Below are positions 53,808 to 64,000 of a DNA stretch of 64,000 bases, one piece after another. The notes beneath the pieces were generated by a model, which did no database searches, was not told the DNA's origin, and saw nothing but the letters and a program-made list of their open reading frames with translations. Every line of letters begins with the position of its first letter. Position 1 is the first letter of the stretch. This DNA comes from Mesorhizobium sp. (GTDB taxonomy: Bacteria; Pseudomonadota; Alphaproteobacteria; Rhizobiales; Rhizobiaceae), in the NCBI RefSeq assembly GCF_017306545.1, contig NZ_JAFKID010000026.1, positions 1 to 64,000 on the forward strand. The letters are read 5' to 3'. A program made the translations under genes and the position numbers.

Positions 53808-54451
53808 TATGATGTTTCCTCCCGGCAGCCCGCAGTCCGGGCGCGCGGGGAAAGACCTGCCGCCTTGCGACTGTATCGATGTGCATGCCGGATAATTGAT
53901 CGTCCGCTCCGCGAGGCCGGAACGCAACAACGGTGCCGCCCGCAGCCGACATGGCGCGGTTCGATGCGGACCCTTGCATGGTTGCGCCTGAAGCCATCGT
54001 GACCAAGCGGACCTTTTTTTGAACCACAGCCCGGACGAGCCGGACCAGCTTGTTGCTCCCTGCGGAGCCGGCGCGGGACGAAACCGTTGCCGTTTTCCTT
54101 CACCGCAGGCGATTCCCCCGCCACGGGCGCACGCCTGCGAAAATCATCGCGATTACCTGAGGCCTTTTCGCCCGGTTGCCCTGGCGAGGGAGCCGCCTGT
54201 CCTCCGGTTCGCAGCCGAAAGCTGCACGGAAGGCGGTTCCAGGATTGCGGTAATCCACTGTCGCTTTTATGATTTGGCAAGGTGGAAGGCAACCCCGATT
54301 CCACGCCGGCAAAACGGCCGGCGATACTGGAATTCGATGCCGAAAAGGCTTGGTTAACCTTCTCTGGATACCAATCGTTAATCGAGTTCGCGGCCTGACG
54401 GGCAGAAGTCTGCAATTGCCGTGCGCGGCGCGCCAACCGGAAGCGACTGGA
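53808..54451. other. Long spacer between rne and the amidase gene (644 bp)
   Basis: Divergent promoter region. No convincing gene. It holds the leader of rne, which by analogy may be long and autoregulatory, though I find no clear conserved stem. A TTTTTT run at 54013 (plus) and a GGTTAACC palindrome at 54351 are the only notable signals. Confidence 0.45.
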
Positions 54452-55774
54452 ATGGAAATGGTGTCGAAGGCGACAGCACACAAGGGGGCCGTGCGCTTCC
54501 GCACTCTCCTGGCTGGGTTCGCGCTCGTGCTGGCTTGCCTCGGCATGCCCGGCCTTTCGTACGCTCAGGACGAGACGCCGCCGGTGGCCGCCGAGACTGC
54601 GGCGCCGGTTCATGACCCCGCGCAAGCTCTTACGGCCGCGGCCGCGCCGATGACCGCCACCGGCTTCAAGATGACCGGCGACGGCGCGCATATGCGCATC
54701 ACCGTCGATTTCGACCGCGAGCCGGAGCCGAAGTGGTTCCTGCTGCGTGGGCCGGACCGGCTGGTGATCGATCTGCCCGATACGAAATTGGCGCTCGAAC
54801 CGCGCGATCTGAAGGCGCATGGCCTCGTCCGCAACGTGCGCTGCGGCAACATCGAGAATGGCGCCGCGCGCCTGGTGGTGGCGGGCAAAGGGCCGTTCCT
54901 GGTCGATAAGCTCGATGTGCTGAAGAACCAGGACGGCACCGGCTGGCAACTGACGATCGACCTGTCCGCCGCCTCGGCGAGCGCATTCGACGCTGCGCTG
55001 GCGGACCAGGCGCTGTCCACCGGCGCGACGGCCGCCAACAAGGGCGAGCGCGTCGGCACCGGGCCGACTTCCGTTCCCGCGCACCGTTTCACCGTCGTCA
55101 TCGATCCCGGCCATGGCGGCATCGACGGCGGCGCCGAAGGCGTGACCGGCGCGGTCGAGAAGGACGTGACGCTGGCTTTCGCCAAGTTGCTGCGCGACAA
55201 ACTCGCCGCGACGGGCGCCTATGACGTGTTCATGACGCGCGACAGCGACGTCTATCTGCGCCTCGACGAGCGCGTGCATATTGCCCGCCAGCACGAAGCG
55301 GACCTGTTCATCTCGATTCATGCCGACACCATCGCCGTCAAGAGCCTGCGCGGCGCCACCGTCTACACCGTGTCCGACAAGGCTTCGGACGCCGAGGCGC
55401 AGGCGCTGGCCGACCGCGAAAACCTGTCGGACCGCTTTGCCGGGCTGGAGATCAAGGGCGACGCGCCCGAAGTGACCGACATCCTGATCGACCTGATCCG
55501 GCGTGAGACGCATTCCTTCTCCCTGCGCTTCGCCCGTACGCTGGTCGGCCAGCTTTCCACCACCGTCGGCCTCATCAACAACCCGCACCGCGAGGCCGGC
55601 TTCCGGGTGCTGAAGGCGCCGGACGTGCCTTCCGTGCTGGTCGAACTGGGCTATCTTTCCAATCCAAAGGACGAGGCGCAGCTTCTCAGTTCCGACTGGC
55701 GCGACAAGGCCGCCGACAGCATCGCCAAGGCGGTCGCGACGTTCGCGCAGGCAAGGGCGCAGACGGGCGGGTAA
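54452..55774 (+). CDS. N-acetylmuramoyl-L-alanine amidase (AmiC/AmiA-like)
   Basis: 440 residues. Signal segment (FRTLLAGFALVLACLGMPGLSYAQ), an N-terminal AMIN domain that binds the envelope (KMTGDGAHMRITVDFDREP ... LVIDLPDT), and a C-terminal Amidase_3 domain with zinc ligands in VVIDPGHGGIDGGAEG, EKDVTLAFAK and FISIHADT, and the late Glu in VLVELGYLSNPKDE. Cuts the lactyl-alanine amide to separate daughter cells. Followed 217 bases later by PBP1A. Confidence 0.94.
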   Translation: MEMVSKATAHKGAVRFRTLLAGFALVLACLGMPGLSYAQDETPPVAAETAAPVHDPAQALTAAAAPMTATGFKMTGDGAHMRITVDFDREPEPKWFLLRGPDRLVIDLPDTKLALEPRDLKAHGLVRNVRCGNIENGAARLVVAGKGPFLVDKLDVLKNQDGTGWQLTIDLSAASASAFDAALADQALSTGATAANKGERVGTGPTSVPAHRFTVVIDPGHGGIDGGAEGVTGAVEKDVTLAFAKLLRDKLAATGAYDVFMTRDSDVYLRLDERVHIARQHEADLFISIHADTIAVKSLRGATVYTVSDKASDAEAQALADRENLSDRFAGLEIKGDAPEVTDILIDLIRRETHSFSLRFARTLVGQLSTTVGLINNPHREAGFRVLKAPDVPSVLVELGYLSNPKDEAQLLSSDWRDKAADSIAKAVATFAQARAQTGG

Positions 55775-55991
55775 GGCGGATTCGCCGGCCGCTCCGCAAC
55801 CATAGGAGGCGTTGCGTGGGAACAACACCAGTCGATTTTATTCCCGCGGCCCGCTATGGAAATCCGGGCCTGCCGCATTTTGCCCACATCATGACGACAT
55901 GGGGATGGGATTGCGGATCGGGGCCGGCGCGGAAGCTTGCGCTGCGGCACGGCGCGTCTAGGACAAACCCCGACCTCGGACTGGAGCGGGC

Positions 55992-58433
<2,442 letters not shown>

Positions 58434-58565
58434 CGCACCCTTCGGATCGACGTGGGCCGCGTGACCGCGGCCTATGTGGCTCGGCCGGCCCATTTTCCTT
58501 TACACGCTCCGACGCGCTGCCTATGTAACGCGCCGACCGTTCAATTCACTTGTCAGGACAGCATC

Positions 58566-59697
58566 GTGCGCGCGGAAACGCAGAACATCATCGACGAAAT
58601 CAGGCAGGCCATAACCCTGCTGAGGAGGCATCTTTGACTGGGATCAGGCGGTAAAGCGGCTTGAATACCTGAACGTCCGTGCCGAGGATTCCAGCCTCTG
58701 GAACGATCCGGCCGAAGCGCAGAAGCTGATGCGCGAGCGCCAGGGCCTCGAGGAAGGCATCGGCGCGGTCAACAGCCTGACGCGCGCGCTCGAAGACAAT
58801 ATCGGCCTGATCGAGCTTGGCGAGGAAGAGGGCGACGAGGGCGTCGTCACCGAGGCGGAAGCAGCGCTTCGCTCCATGCAGGGCGAGGTCAAGGCGCGCC
58901 AGGTCGAGACGCTCCTGTCGGGCGAGGCGGACGCCAACGACACCTATCTGGAAATCCATGCCGGCGCCGGCGGCACCGAGAGCCAGGACTGGGCCTCGAT
59001 GCTGTTGCGCATGTATACGCGCTGGGCCGAGCGCCGCCGCTTCAAGGTCGAGGTGCTGGAAGTCCATGACGGCGAAGAGGCCGGCATCAAGTCCGCCACC
59101 ATTCTCATCAAGGGCCACAACGCCTATGGCTGGCTGAAGACGGAATCGGGCGTGCACCGGCTGGTCCGCATCTCGCCTTACGATTCCAACGCGCGCCGCC
59201 ACACCTCCTTCGCCTCCGCCTGGGTCTATCCGGTGATCGACGACTCGATCCAGATCGACGTGTCGGAATCCGACGTCCGCATCGATACGTATCGGTCGTC
59301 CGGCTCCGGCGGCCAGCACGTCAACACCACCGATTCGGCCGTGCGCATCACCCATCTGGCGACCGGCATCGCCGTTGCCTGCCAGGCCGAGCGCTCGCAG
59401 CACAAGAACCGCGCCAAGGCGTGGGAGATGCTGCGCTCGCGCCTCTACGAAGAGGAGCTGAAGAAGCGCGAGGCCGCTGCCAACGCCACCGAGGCCTCCA
59501 AGAGCGATATCGGCTGGGGCCATCAGATCCGCTCCTACGTGCTCCAGCCCTATCAACTGGTGAAGGACCTGCGCACCGGCGTCGAATCGACCAGCCCCTC
59601 CAGCGTGCTCGACGGCGACCTCGACGACTTCATGGAGGCCTCGCTGTCGCACCGCATCGAAGGCGGTGCGGGCGAGGCGATCGCCGACATCGACTGA
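58566..59697 (+). CDS. prfB: Peptide chain release factor 2 with programmed +1 frameshift
   Basis: Two-frame gene. Frame 0 starts at GTG 58566 and runs 23 codons to an in-frame TGA at 58635; the ribosome shifts +1 at CTT TGA C, preceded by AGGAGG three bases before CTT, and continues from GAC at 58636 to 59697 (376 residues in all). The RF2 tripeptide region reads [12 protein letters not shown] and the GGQ motif is in [14 protein letters not shown]. The shift autoregulates RF2 level, as in E. coli. RF2 reads UGA and UAA. Annotation without the shift would begin at 58729. Confidence 0.95.
58623..58638 (+). promoter_or_regulatory. prfB frameshift site
   Basis: AGGAGG CAT CTT TGA C: internal Shine-Dalgarno-like sequence, three-base spacer, slippery CTT, in-frame UGA, followed by C. 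This is the canonical bacterial RF2 recoding signal. Confidence 0.95.
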
Positions 59698-59833
59698 GGC
59701 GGTTCACCCGATGGATCGAAAGCCGTGGATCACGGCTTTCGGCCGGTCGGCTTTTCGCCGCATTTCATGCTACAAGCCGAAAGGGAAGGGTGACGGCGCG
59801 CGCCTGCGCGCCCGCAATTTGAGAGGGAATTCC

Positions 59834-60481
59834 ATGAAGAAGGCCGTGCTCGCCGTGATGGCGACGTCGTTCCTGGTCGCTGCCTGCACGACCGACCCCT
59901 ATACCGGCGAGCAGAAGGTGTCCAACACCGCCGGCGGCGCCGTGCTCGGCGGTCTGGCGGGTGCCGCCCTCGGCACGCTGGCCGGCGGCAACGACCGCCG
60001 CAACGCGCTGATCGGCGCCGGCATCGGCGCGCTGGCCGGCGGCGCCATCGGCTCGGTCATGGACCAGAACGAAAACGCGTTGCGCGCCCAGTTGCAGGGC
60101 ACCGGCGTCAGCGTCACCCGCACCGGCAACCAGATCATCCTGAACATGCCGTCCGACATCACCTTCGCCACCGACCAGGATTCGGTGAAGCCGGAGTTCT
60201 ATTCGGTGCTCAATTCGGTGGCGCTGGTGCTGAAGAAGTACAACCAGACGGTCATCGACGTCTTCGGCCACACCGATTCGACCGGCTCCGAGCAGCACAA
60301 TTTCGACCTGTCGCAGCGCCGGGCGCTGTCTGTCGCCAACTACCTGTCGGCGCAGGGCGTCGATTCGCGGCGTTTCGCCGTCACCGGCTTCGGCGAGTCG
60401 CGGCCGATCGCCTCGAACGCGACCGCACAGGGCCGCGCCCAGAACCGCCGCGTCGAGATTCAGCTTTCGCCGCTGACCTGA
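59834..60481 (+). CDS. OmpA-family outer-membrane lipoprotein, YiaD-like
   Basis: 215 residues. Lipobox LVAAC at residues 14-18 predicts a lipidated Cys18. Glycine-rich region (GGAVLGGLAGAALGTLAGGN, and AGIGALAGGAIGSVMD) resembles the glycine-zipper of YiaD. C-terminal OmpA-like domain: FGHTDSTGSEQHNFDLSQRRA and FGESRPIASNATAQGRAQNRRVEI. It links the outer membrane to peptidoglycan. Terminator follows. Confidence 0.93.
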   Translation: MKKAVLAVMATSFLVAACTTDPYTGEQKVSNTAGGAVLGGLAGAALGTLAGGNDRRNALIGAGIGALAGGAIGSVMDQNENALRAQLQGTGVSVTRTGNQIILNMPSDITFATDQDSVKPEFYSVLNSVALVLKKYNQTVIDVFGHTDSTGSEQHNFDLSQRRALSVANYLSAQGVDSRRFAVTGFGESRPIASNATAQGRAQNRRVEIQLSPLT

Positions 60482-60503
60482 GGCTGTCGTCATTGCGGAT
60501 AGC

Positions 60504-60531
60504 AAAACGGCCCCGTGCGGGGCCGTTTTTG
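60504..60531. terminator. Bidirectional terminator
   Basis: ACGGCCCC / GGGGCCGT with a GTGC loop, flanked by AAAA and TTTTT. Lies between the convergent ends of the OmpA-family lipoprotein gene and the helicase gene and could serve both. Confidence 0.85.
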
Positions 60532-60618
60532 TTTCCTGGTGGTCCTCCGGTCGGGCTTGGCGCCGCCGGAGCTGACGAAGAAGGCCGAATAGCCTGCGCA
60601 AAAACCGACTGCGGCGGA

Positions 60619-62163
60619 TCAGACCTTCGCGACGATCTTCATGAAAGCAGGCACGTCGTCGCCGAAACCGACCGTCTTGTCGTCGTCTTCGGCGTGGCGG
60701 TGGCGGCCGCCGCGATGGTCGCGCTGCGGCCGGTTGTCGTCATGCGCCTTGCGCGCGGCGTTTTCGCCGCGGATCGCGTCCTTGCGGCTGCGCCGCTCTT
60801 CGCTTTCGGCGGGAGCCGCGTCTGCGGCCGGGTTGCCGGGCAGGGCGCTTTCGGTTTCTTCGTCCGAGTGCTTCGGATGCGAACGTTTGTCGCTCGTACG
60901 GCCGCGACCCCGGCCGCCTTCGTCCTTGCGGCCGGCGCGCCGGGGCGCGCCACGGCCGCGACGCGGGGCATCGTCCTCGCTGTCGCTCACCGGCACCGTG
61001 GACAGATCGCCGTCGTGCCATTCGATCTTCTGGCCGATCAGCTTTTCGATGGCGTCGATGTACTTGGTGTCGCTCTTGGTGGCGATGGTGAAGGACTTGC
61101 CCGAGCGGCCGGCACGACCGGTCCGGCCGATGCGGTGGACATAGTCTTCCGAATGGATCGGCACGTCGTAATTGAAGACGTGGCTGACATCGGGAATGTC
61201 GAGCCCGCGCGCTGCGACGTCAGAGGCGACCAGCAACTGCAACTTGCCGTCGCGGAAATTGGCCAGCATCGTCATGCGGGCGCGCTGGTCCATGTCGCCG
61301 TGCAGGGCGCCGGCGTTGAAGTCGTGCTTGACCAGCGAACGGAACAGTTCGGAGACTTCCACCTTGCGGTTGCAGAAGATGATGGCGTTCTTCAGCCCGT
61401 CCTCTTCCTCGCGGATCAGCCGGCGCAGCGTCTCGCGCTTGTCCCACGGCTTCGAGCCGGACTTGACCAGCCGCTGCGTCACGGTGGAAGCGGTGGAGGC
61501 GGCGCGCGCCACTTCCACGCGCACCGGCGCATGCAGGAACTGTTCGGTCAGCTTGGTGATCTCCGGCGGCATGGTGGCCGAGAAGAACAGCGTCTGGCGG
61601 GTGAAAGGGATCAGCTTGCAGATGCGCTCGATGTCGGGGATGAAGCCCATGTCGAGCATGCGGTCCGCCTCGTCGATGACGAGGATGTCGACGCCGGTCA
61701 GCAGCAACTTGCCGCGCTCGAAGTGGTCGAGCAGGCGGCCGGGCGTGGCGATCAGCACGTCGGCGCCGCGCTCCAGCTTGCGTTCCTGGTCGTCGAAGGA
61801 AACGCCGCCGATCAGCAGCGCGACGTTGAGTTTGTGGTTCTTGCCGTAGCGGGTGAAGTTTTCCTCGACCTGGGCGGCCAGTTCGCGCGTCGGCTCGAGG
61901 ATGAGCGTGCGCGGCATGCGTGCCCGCGCGCGGCCCTTTTCCAGACGGGTGATCATCGGCAGCACGAAGGCGGCGGTCTTGCCGGTGCCGGTCTGGGCGA
62001 TGCCCAGCACGTCCTTGCCCTGCAAGGCGTGCGGGATGGCGCCGGCCTGGATCGGCGTCGGCTGCGTATAGCCCGCATCGGTAACGGCGGAGAGCACCTT
62101 CGGCGACAGGCCAAGGTCGGAAAAATGCAACGCTTCTTGAACGGTCTGGCTGTCTGAGGACAA
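60619..62163 (-). CDS. DEAD-box RNA helicase, RhlE-like
   Basis: 514 residues. Q motif and Walker A (TPIQAGAIPHALQGKDVLGIAQTGTGKTAAF), VLIIDEADRMLDMGFIPD, SAT, and the second domain with VHRIGRTGRAGRSGKS. The C-terminal 130 residues are Arg/Asp/Glu-rich (GRGAPRRAGRKDEG), a typical disordered RNA-binding tail. Unwinds RNA in ribosome assembly or mRNA decay, so it may cooperate with RNase E. 177 bases of spacer separate it from nadK. Confidence 0.93.
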   Translation of the reverse strand: MSSDSQTVQEALHFSDLGLSPKVLSAVTDAGYTQPTPIQAGAIPHALQGKDVLGIAQTGTGKTAAFVLPMITRLEKGRARARMPRTLILEPTRELAAQVEENFTRYGKNHKLNVALLIGGVSFDDQERKLERGADVLIATPGRLLDHFERGKLLLTGVDILVIDEADRMLDMGFIPDIERICKLIPFTRQTLFFSATMPPEITKLTEQFLHAPVRVEVARAASTASTVTQRLVKSGSKPWDKRETLRRLIREEEDGLKNAIIFCNRKVEVSELFRSLVKHDFNAGALHGDMDQRARMTMLANFRDGKLQLLVASDVAARGLDIPDVSHVFNYDVPIHSEDYVHRIGRTGRAGRSGKSFTIATKSDTKYIDAIEKLIGQKIEWHDGDLSTVPVSDSEDDAPRRGRGAPRRAGRKDEGGRGRGRTSDKRSHPKHSDEETESALPGNPAADAAPAESEERRSRKDAIRGENAARKAHDDNRPQRDHRGGRHRHAEDDDKTVGFGDDVPAFMKIVAKV

Positions 62164-62340
62164 AATCTGTCTGTCTTTGGCTGGGGGGAGCGCGGCGGCT
62201 TCCGTCGCGGCGGGCGCCTCGCGCCTGCGTCATGTTGCATCGCGATAGGCGCAAGTCCGCGATTTGTCAACTTAAACGGCCGTCATGAAGCCGCTTACGA
62301 TAACCTAACCTTAACCATCAGCGTTAATGCGCCGCCTGAA

Positions 62341-63114
62341 TCAGTAGCGGAACTGCTCGGCAAGGATGCGCTCGTTCCAGGAATGGCTGGGATCGAACAG
62401 CAGCGTCGCCGTCCGCGTCGGCGATTCGCGCACCGTTATCGTCGTCGCCGCCTTGACCTCCGTATGGTCTGCGGCGGCGTTCACCGGCCGCTTGCCGGCC
62501 TCCAGAATATCGAAGCGGACGGTCGAGCGGTTGGACAGCAGCGCGCCGCGCCAGTTACGCGGCCGGAACGGGCTGACCGGCGTCAGCGCCAGCAGCGGCG
62601 CGTCCAGCGGCAGGATAGGGCCGTGGGCTGAAAGGTTGTAGGCGGTCGAGCCGGCGGGCGTCGCCACCATCACGCCGTCGCAGGACAGTTCCTCCAGCCG
62701 CACATGGCCGTCGACGGTGATGCGGATCTTCGCCGTCTGGTAGGATTGCCGCCACAGCGCGACTTCGTTGATGGCGAACGCCGACACCGTCTCGCCCTCA
62801 CGCGTCACCGCCTCCATCTCCAGCGGGCGGAGGGTCTCGGGCAGGGCTGCGGCGATGCGCTCGGGCAGGCCGCCGACACGGTATTCGTTCATCAGGAAGC
62901 CGATCGTGCCGCGATTCATGCCGTAGACCTTGCGGCCGCTGCTCATCGTCTCGCGCAGCGTTTGCAGCAAAAACCCGTCGCCGCCGAGCGCCACGACGAT
63001 TTCGGCGTCATCCACCGGCACTTCGCCATAGCGGGCAGCCAGCGCATCGCGGGCCGCACTGGCGTCCGGAGTGCCGGACGAAACAAAGGCAAAGCGGCTG
63101 CTGTTCCTGCTCAT
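62341..63114 (-). CDS. nadK: NAD kinase
   Basis: 257 residues. NAD-binding GGDG motif at 44-47 (VALGGDGFLLQTL), followed by GMNRGTIGFLMNEYR, ELSCDGVMVATPAGSTAYNLSAHGPIL, which are the NAD/ATP-binding segments of the family. Phosphorylates NAD to NADP. Short alphaproteobacterial form. Helicase gene lies downstream on the same strand. Confidence 0.95.
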   Translation of the reverse strand: MSRNSSRFAFVSSGTPDASAARDALAARYGEVPVDDAEIVVALGGDGFLLQTLRETMSSGRKVYGMNRGTIGFLMNEYRVGGLPERIAAALPETLRPLEMEAVTREGETVSAFAINEVALWRQSYQTAKIRITVDGHVRLEELSCDGVMVATPAGSTAYNLSAHGPILPLDAPLLALTPVSPFRPRNWRGALLSNRSTVRFDILEAGKRPVNAAADHTEVKAATTITVRESPTRTATLLFDPSHSWNERILAEQFRY

Positions 63115-63643
63115 GGCTCCGGCGGTCGCTGTCTTGCTGGCATGGTGGTTAGGTCAGCTAGCACGGCGTGTCCCGCCTGCAAAGCAGCAAGGCGGCTGCC
63201 CGGCTGCCCGTTTCGTGCTCATTGGACCGAATCATGGTTAACCTCCCGCTTAAGCCCTCGTAAAGCCGCAATCCTCATTCTTGAGGCCACATACGGGTGG
63301 CGGGGGCCAGTCGGTCGGGACACGCCTTGCCACTTTTGCGCCTGCTGCTTCTTTTTCTGGTCCTGTCCGGTTTCGCCGCCGGCTTTGCCGAACTGGTCCA
63401 TCATTCCGAACGGACGGGCGCCCGGCAGTCGGCCGCGGTCCGATGCGGCGAGGCCATCGGCGTGCCGTGCCCGTCGCGCGCCGACGTCGATTGACGACCT
63501 CCGGTTCGTTTTCGGCCGATTGCCGGCAGGCGCACCAGTGTCGCCGACGGCCTCTTTCCAAAGAAGCTGCCCGCCCTAAATGTCACATTGATAATCTATC
63601 TTTATTCGGATACCGATACTCCGACACTGTCAGGGGAACGGCG
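63115..63643. other. Intergenic region nadK - small membrane peptide
   Basis: Divergent promoter zone of nadK plus one doubtful 65-residue open frame at 63297. No RNA structure or repeat noticed. Confidence 0.45.
63297..63494 (+). CDS. Possible small secreted or membrane protein
   Basis: 65 residues if started at GTG 63297, or 55 from TTG 63327. N-terminal hydrophobic run (LPLLRLLLLFLVLSGFAAGFAE) would act as a signal or anchor, followed by a short tail with two cysteines (RCGEAIGVPCPS). Only a non-ATG start is available and no clear ribosome site is seen, so it may not be real. Confidence 0.35.
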   Translation: MAGASRSGHALPLLRLLLLFLVLSGFAAGFAELVHHSERTGARQSAAVRCGEAIGVPCPSRADVD

Positions 63644-63742
63644 ATGGCCGAGAAGAATGAAGAGAGCACCCTCCTGCCGATGCTGATCGCTGGCCTCGTG
63701 CTGATAGTCATCGGCGCGATCGTCGTGATGACATTCGTGTGA
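63644..63742 (+). CDS. 32-residue single-helix membrane peptide
   Basis: Begins ATG 63644 with AGGGGAACGGCG upstream. Sequence starts MAEKNEESTLLPML, followed by AGLVLIVIGAIVVMTFV, one clean transmembrane helix with an acidic/basic soluble tip. Reading frame and ribosome site are convincing but the family is not recognised. Such small helices often modify larger membrane complexes. Confidence 0.55.
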   Translation: MAEKNEESTLLPMLIAGLVLIVIGAIVVMTFV

Positions 63743-64000
63743 ACGGCGAGGCGCGCGCGATGCCTGCCGACTGGCCGTCCATGACGGGGTCGCCTTGACC
63801 GCGTTCACGCTGCCGCCGGTCCGGGCGGGGAAAACCCGATAGCCGGTTGCATAGGCCTCGTTTAAGGCGCGGCGAAAGCATCCAGCGCCTATTTGCGATT
63901 GTCGCCGCCGACCCTCGCGCCGAGGGCGTCGAGGTAGGGGGATTGCCGAGGCGTCAGGCCTGCCGGACAGGGCGTGCAGCGTCGTCCTGTTACGGGCGAT

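Noticed and set aside
51603-54002. 799-codon open frame antisense to rne
   Set aside because: Shadow frame; RNase E on the other strand is unmistakable.
62295-62330. CtrA site at TTAACC...GTTAA
   Set aside because: Spacing between TTAA halves is nine, not seven, bases.
63889-64000. Possible C-terminus of a minus-strand gene entering from the right edge (ends LDALGARVGGDNRK)
   Set aside because: Only 36 residues are visible, another frame is also open, and no family is recognised; left undecided.

Overview
The window is a 64 kb piece of GC-rich (roughly 65 %) bacterial chromosome. Gene content points to an alphaproteobacterium of the order Hyphomicrobiales (Rhizobiales), most likely Mesorhizobium/Phyllobacteriaceae-like. 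The indicators are a B12-dependent ribonucleotide reductase with NrdR boxes, an FMN riboswitch on a RibH2-type lumazine synthase, an NDUFA12-like complex I protein, a bacterial transglutaminase-like cysteine proteinase, PAS_5 and DUF3126 proteins, an RNase E with a long acidic insert, and intergenic palindromic repeats of the rhizobial type. The genus is an inference. I see no plasmid, phage, IS element or CRISPR array.

Layout. 1-4.2 kb: end of an MFS transporter, a BcrC/YbjG-type undecaprenyl-diphosphatase, a DedA-PAP2-LssY fusion and a small secreted protein. 4.4-8.5 kb: nrdJ on the minus strand with three NrdR-like boxes. 8.8-16.4 kb: NUDIX hydrolase, xanthine phosphoribosyltransferase, cytochrome b561, riboswitch-ribH2, a universal stress protein, a CinA-like protein, wrbA, a class D beta-lactamase, a DUF2188-like protein and an OYE-family oxidoreductase. 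16.6-30.7 kb: an OmpA-domain protein, tRNA-Leu(UAA), adenine deaminase, twin DUF900 lipoprotein hydrolases, threonine ammonia-lyase, several DUF proteins, a double cold-shock protein, alpha/beta hydrolase, HD phosphohydrolase, enoyl-CoA hydratase, cysE and DUF3126. 30.7-38.3 kb: membrane and regulatory proteins (gamma carbonic anhydrase, LuxR-type regulator, BTLCP, PilZ, PAS_5, rhomboid, CBS, AIG2). 38.4-42.4 kb: a plus-strand run gatB-GNAT-phosphatase-NDUFA12-DUF2155. 42.6-49.1 kb: a minus-strand run M48 protease-DsbA-aroQ-accB-accC-aat-dehydratase. 49.2-64 kb: aminotransferase, DUF378, rne, amidase, PBP1A, prfB (with programmed frameshift), OmpA/YiaD lipoprotein, RhlE-type helicase, NAD kinase and a 32-residue membrane peptide.

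How genes work together. Cell envelope: two undecaprenyl-phosphate recycling enzymes, PBP1A next to an N-acetylmuramoyl-alanine amidase, an OXA-type beta-lactamase, two OmpA-domain proteins and an M48 protease beside a DsbA-like oxidoreductase. Fatty-acid synthesis start: accB-accC. Translation: gatB, prfB, aat, tRNA-Leu, rne and the helicase. c-di-GMP and redox signalling is suggested by the PilZ and PAS proteins.

No dramatic new multi-gene system is evident; most of the window is housekeeping. The more interesting signals are non-coding. These are an orphan strong terminator suggesting a small RNA (36.3-36.5 kb), three two-hairpin palindromic elements that all sit between convergent gene ends, an octanucleotide tandem array also between convergent genes, a large inverted repeat that exactly fills the accC-aat spacer, and a triple set of NrdR boxes. 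Coordinates are hand-counted from the given sequence; family assignments are from motif recognition, with no database search.
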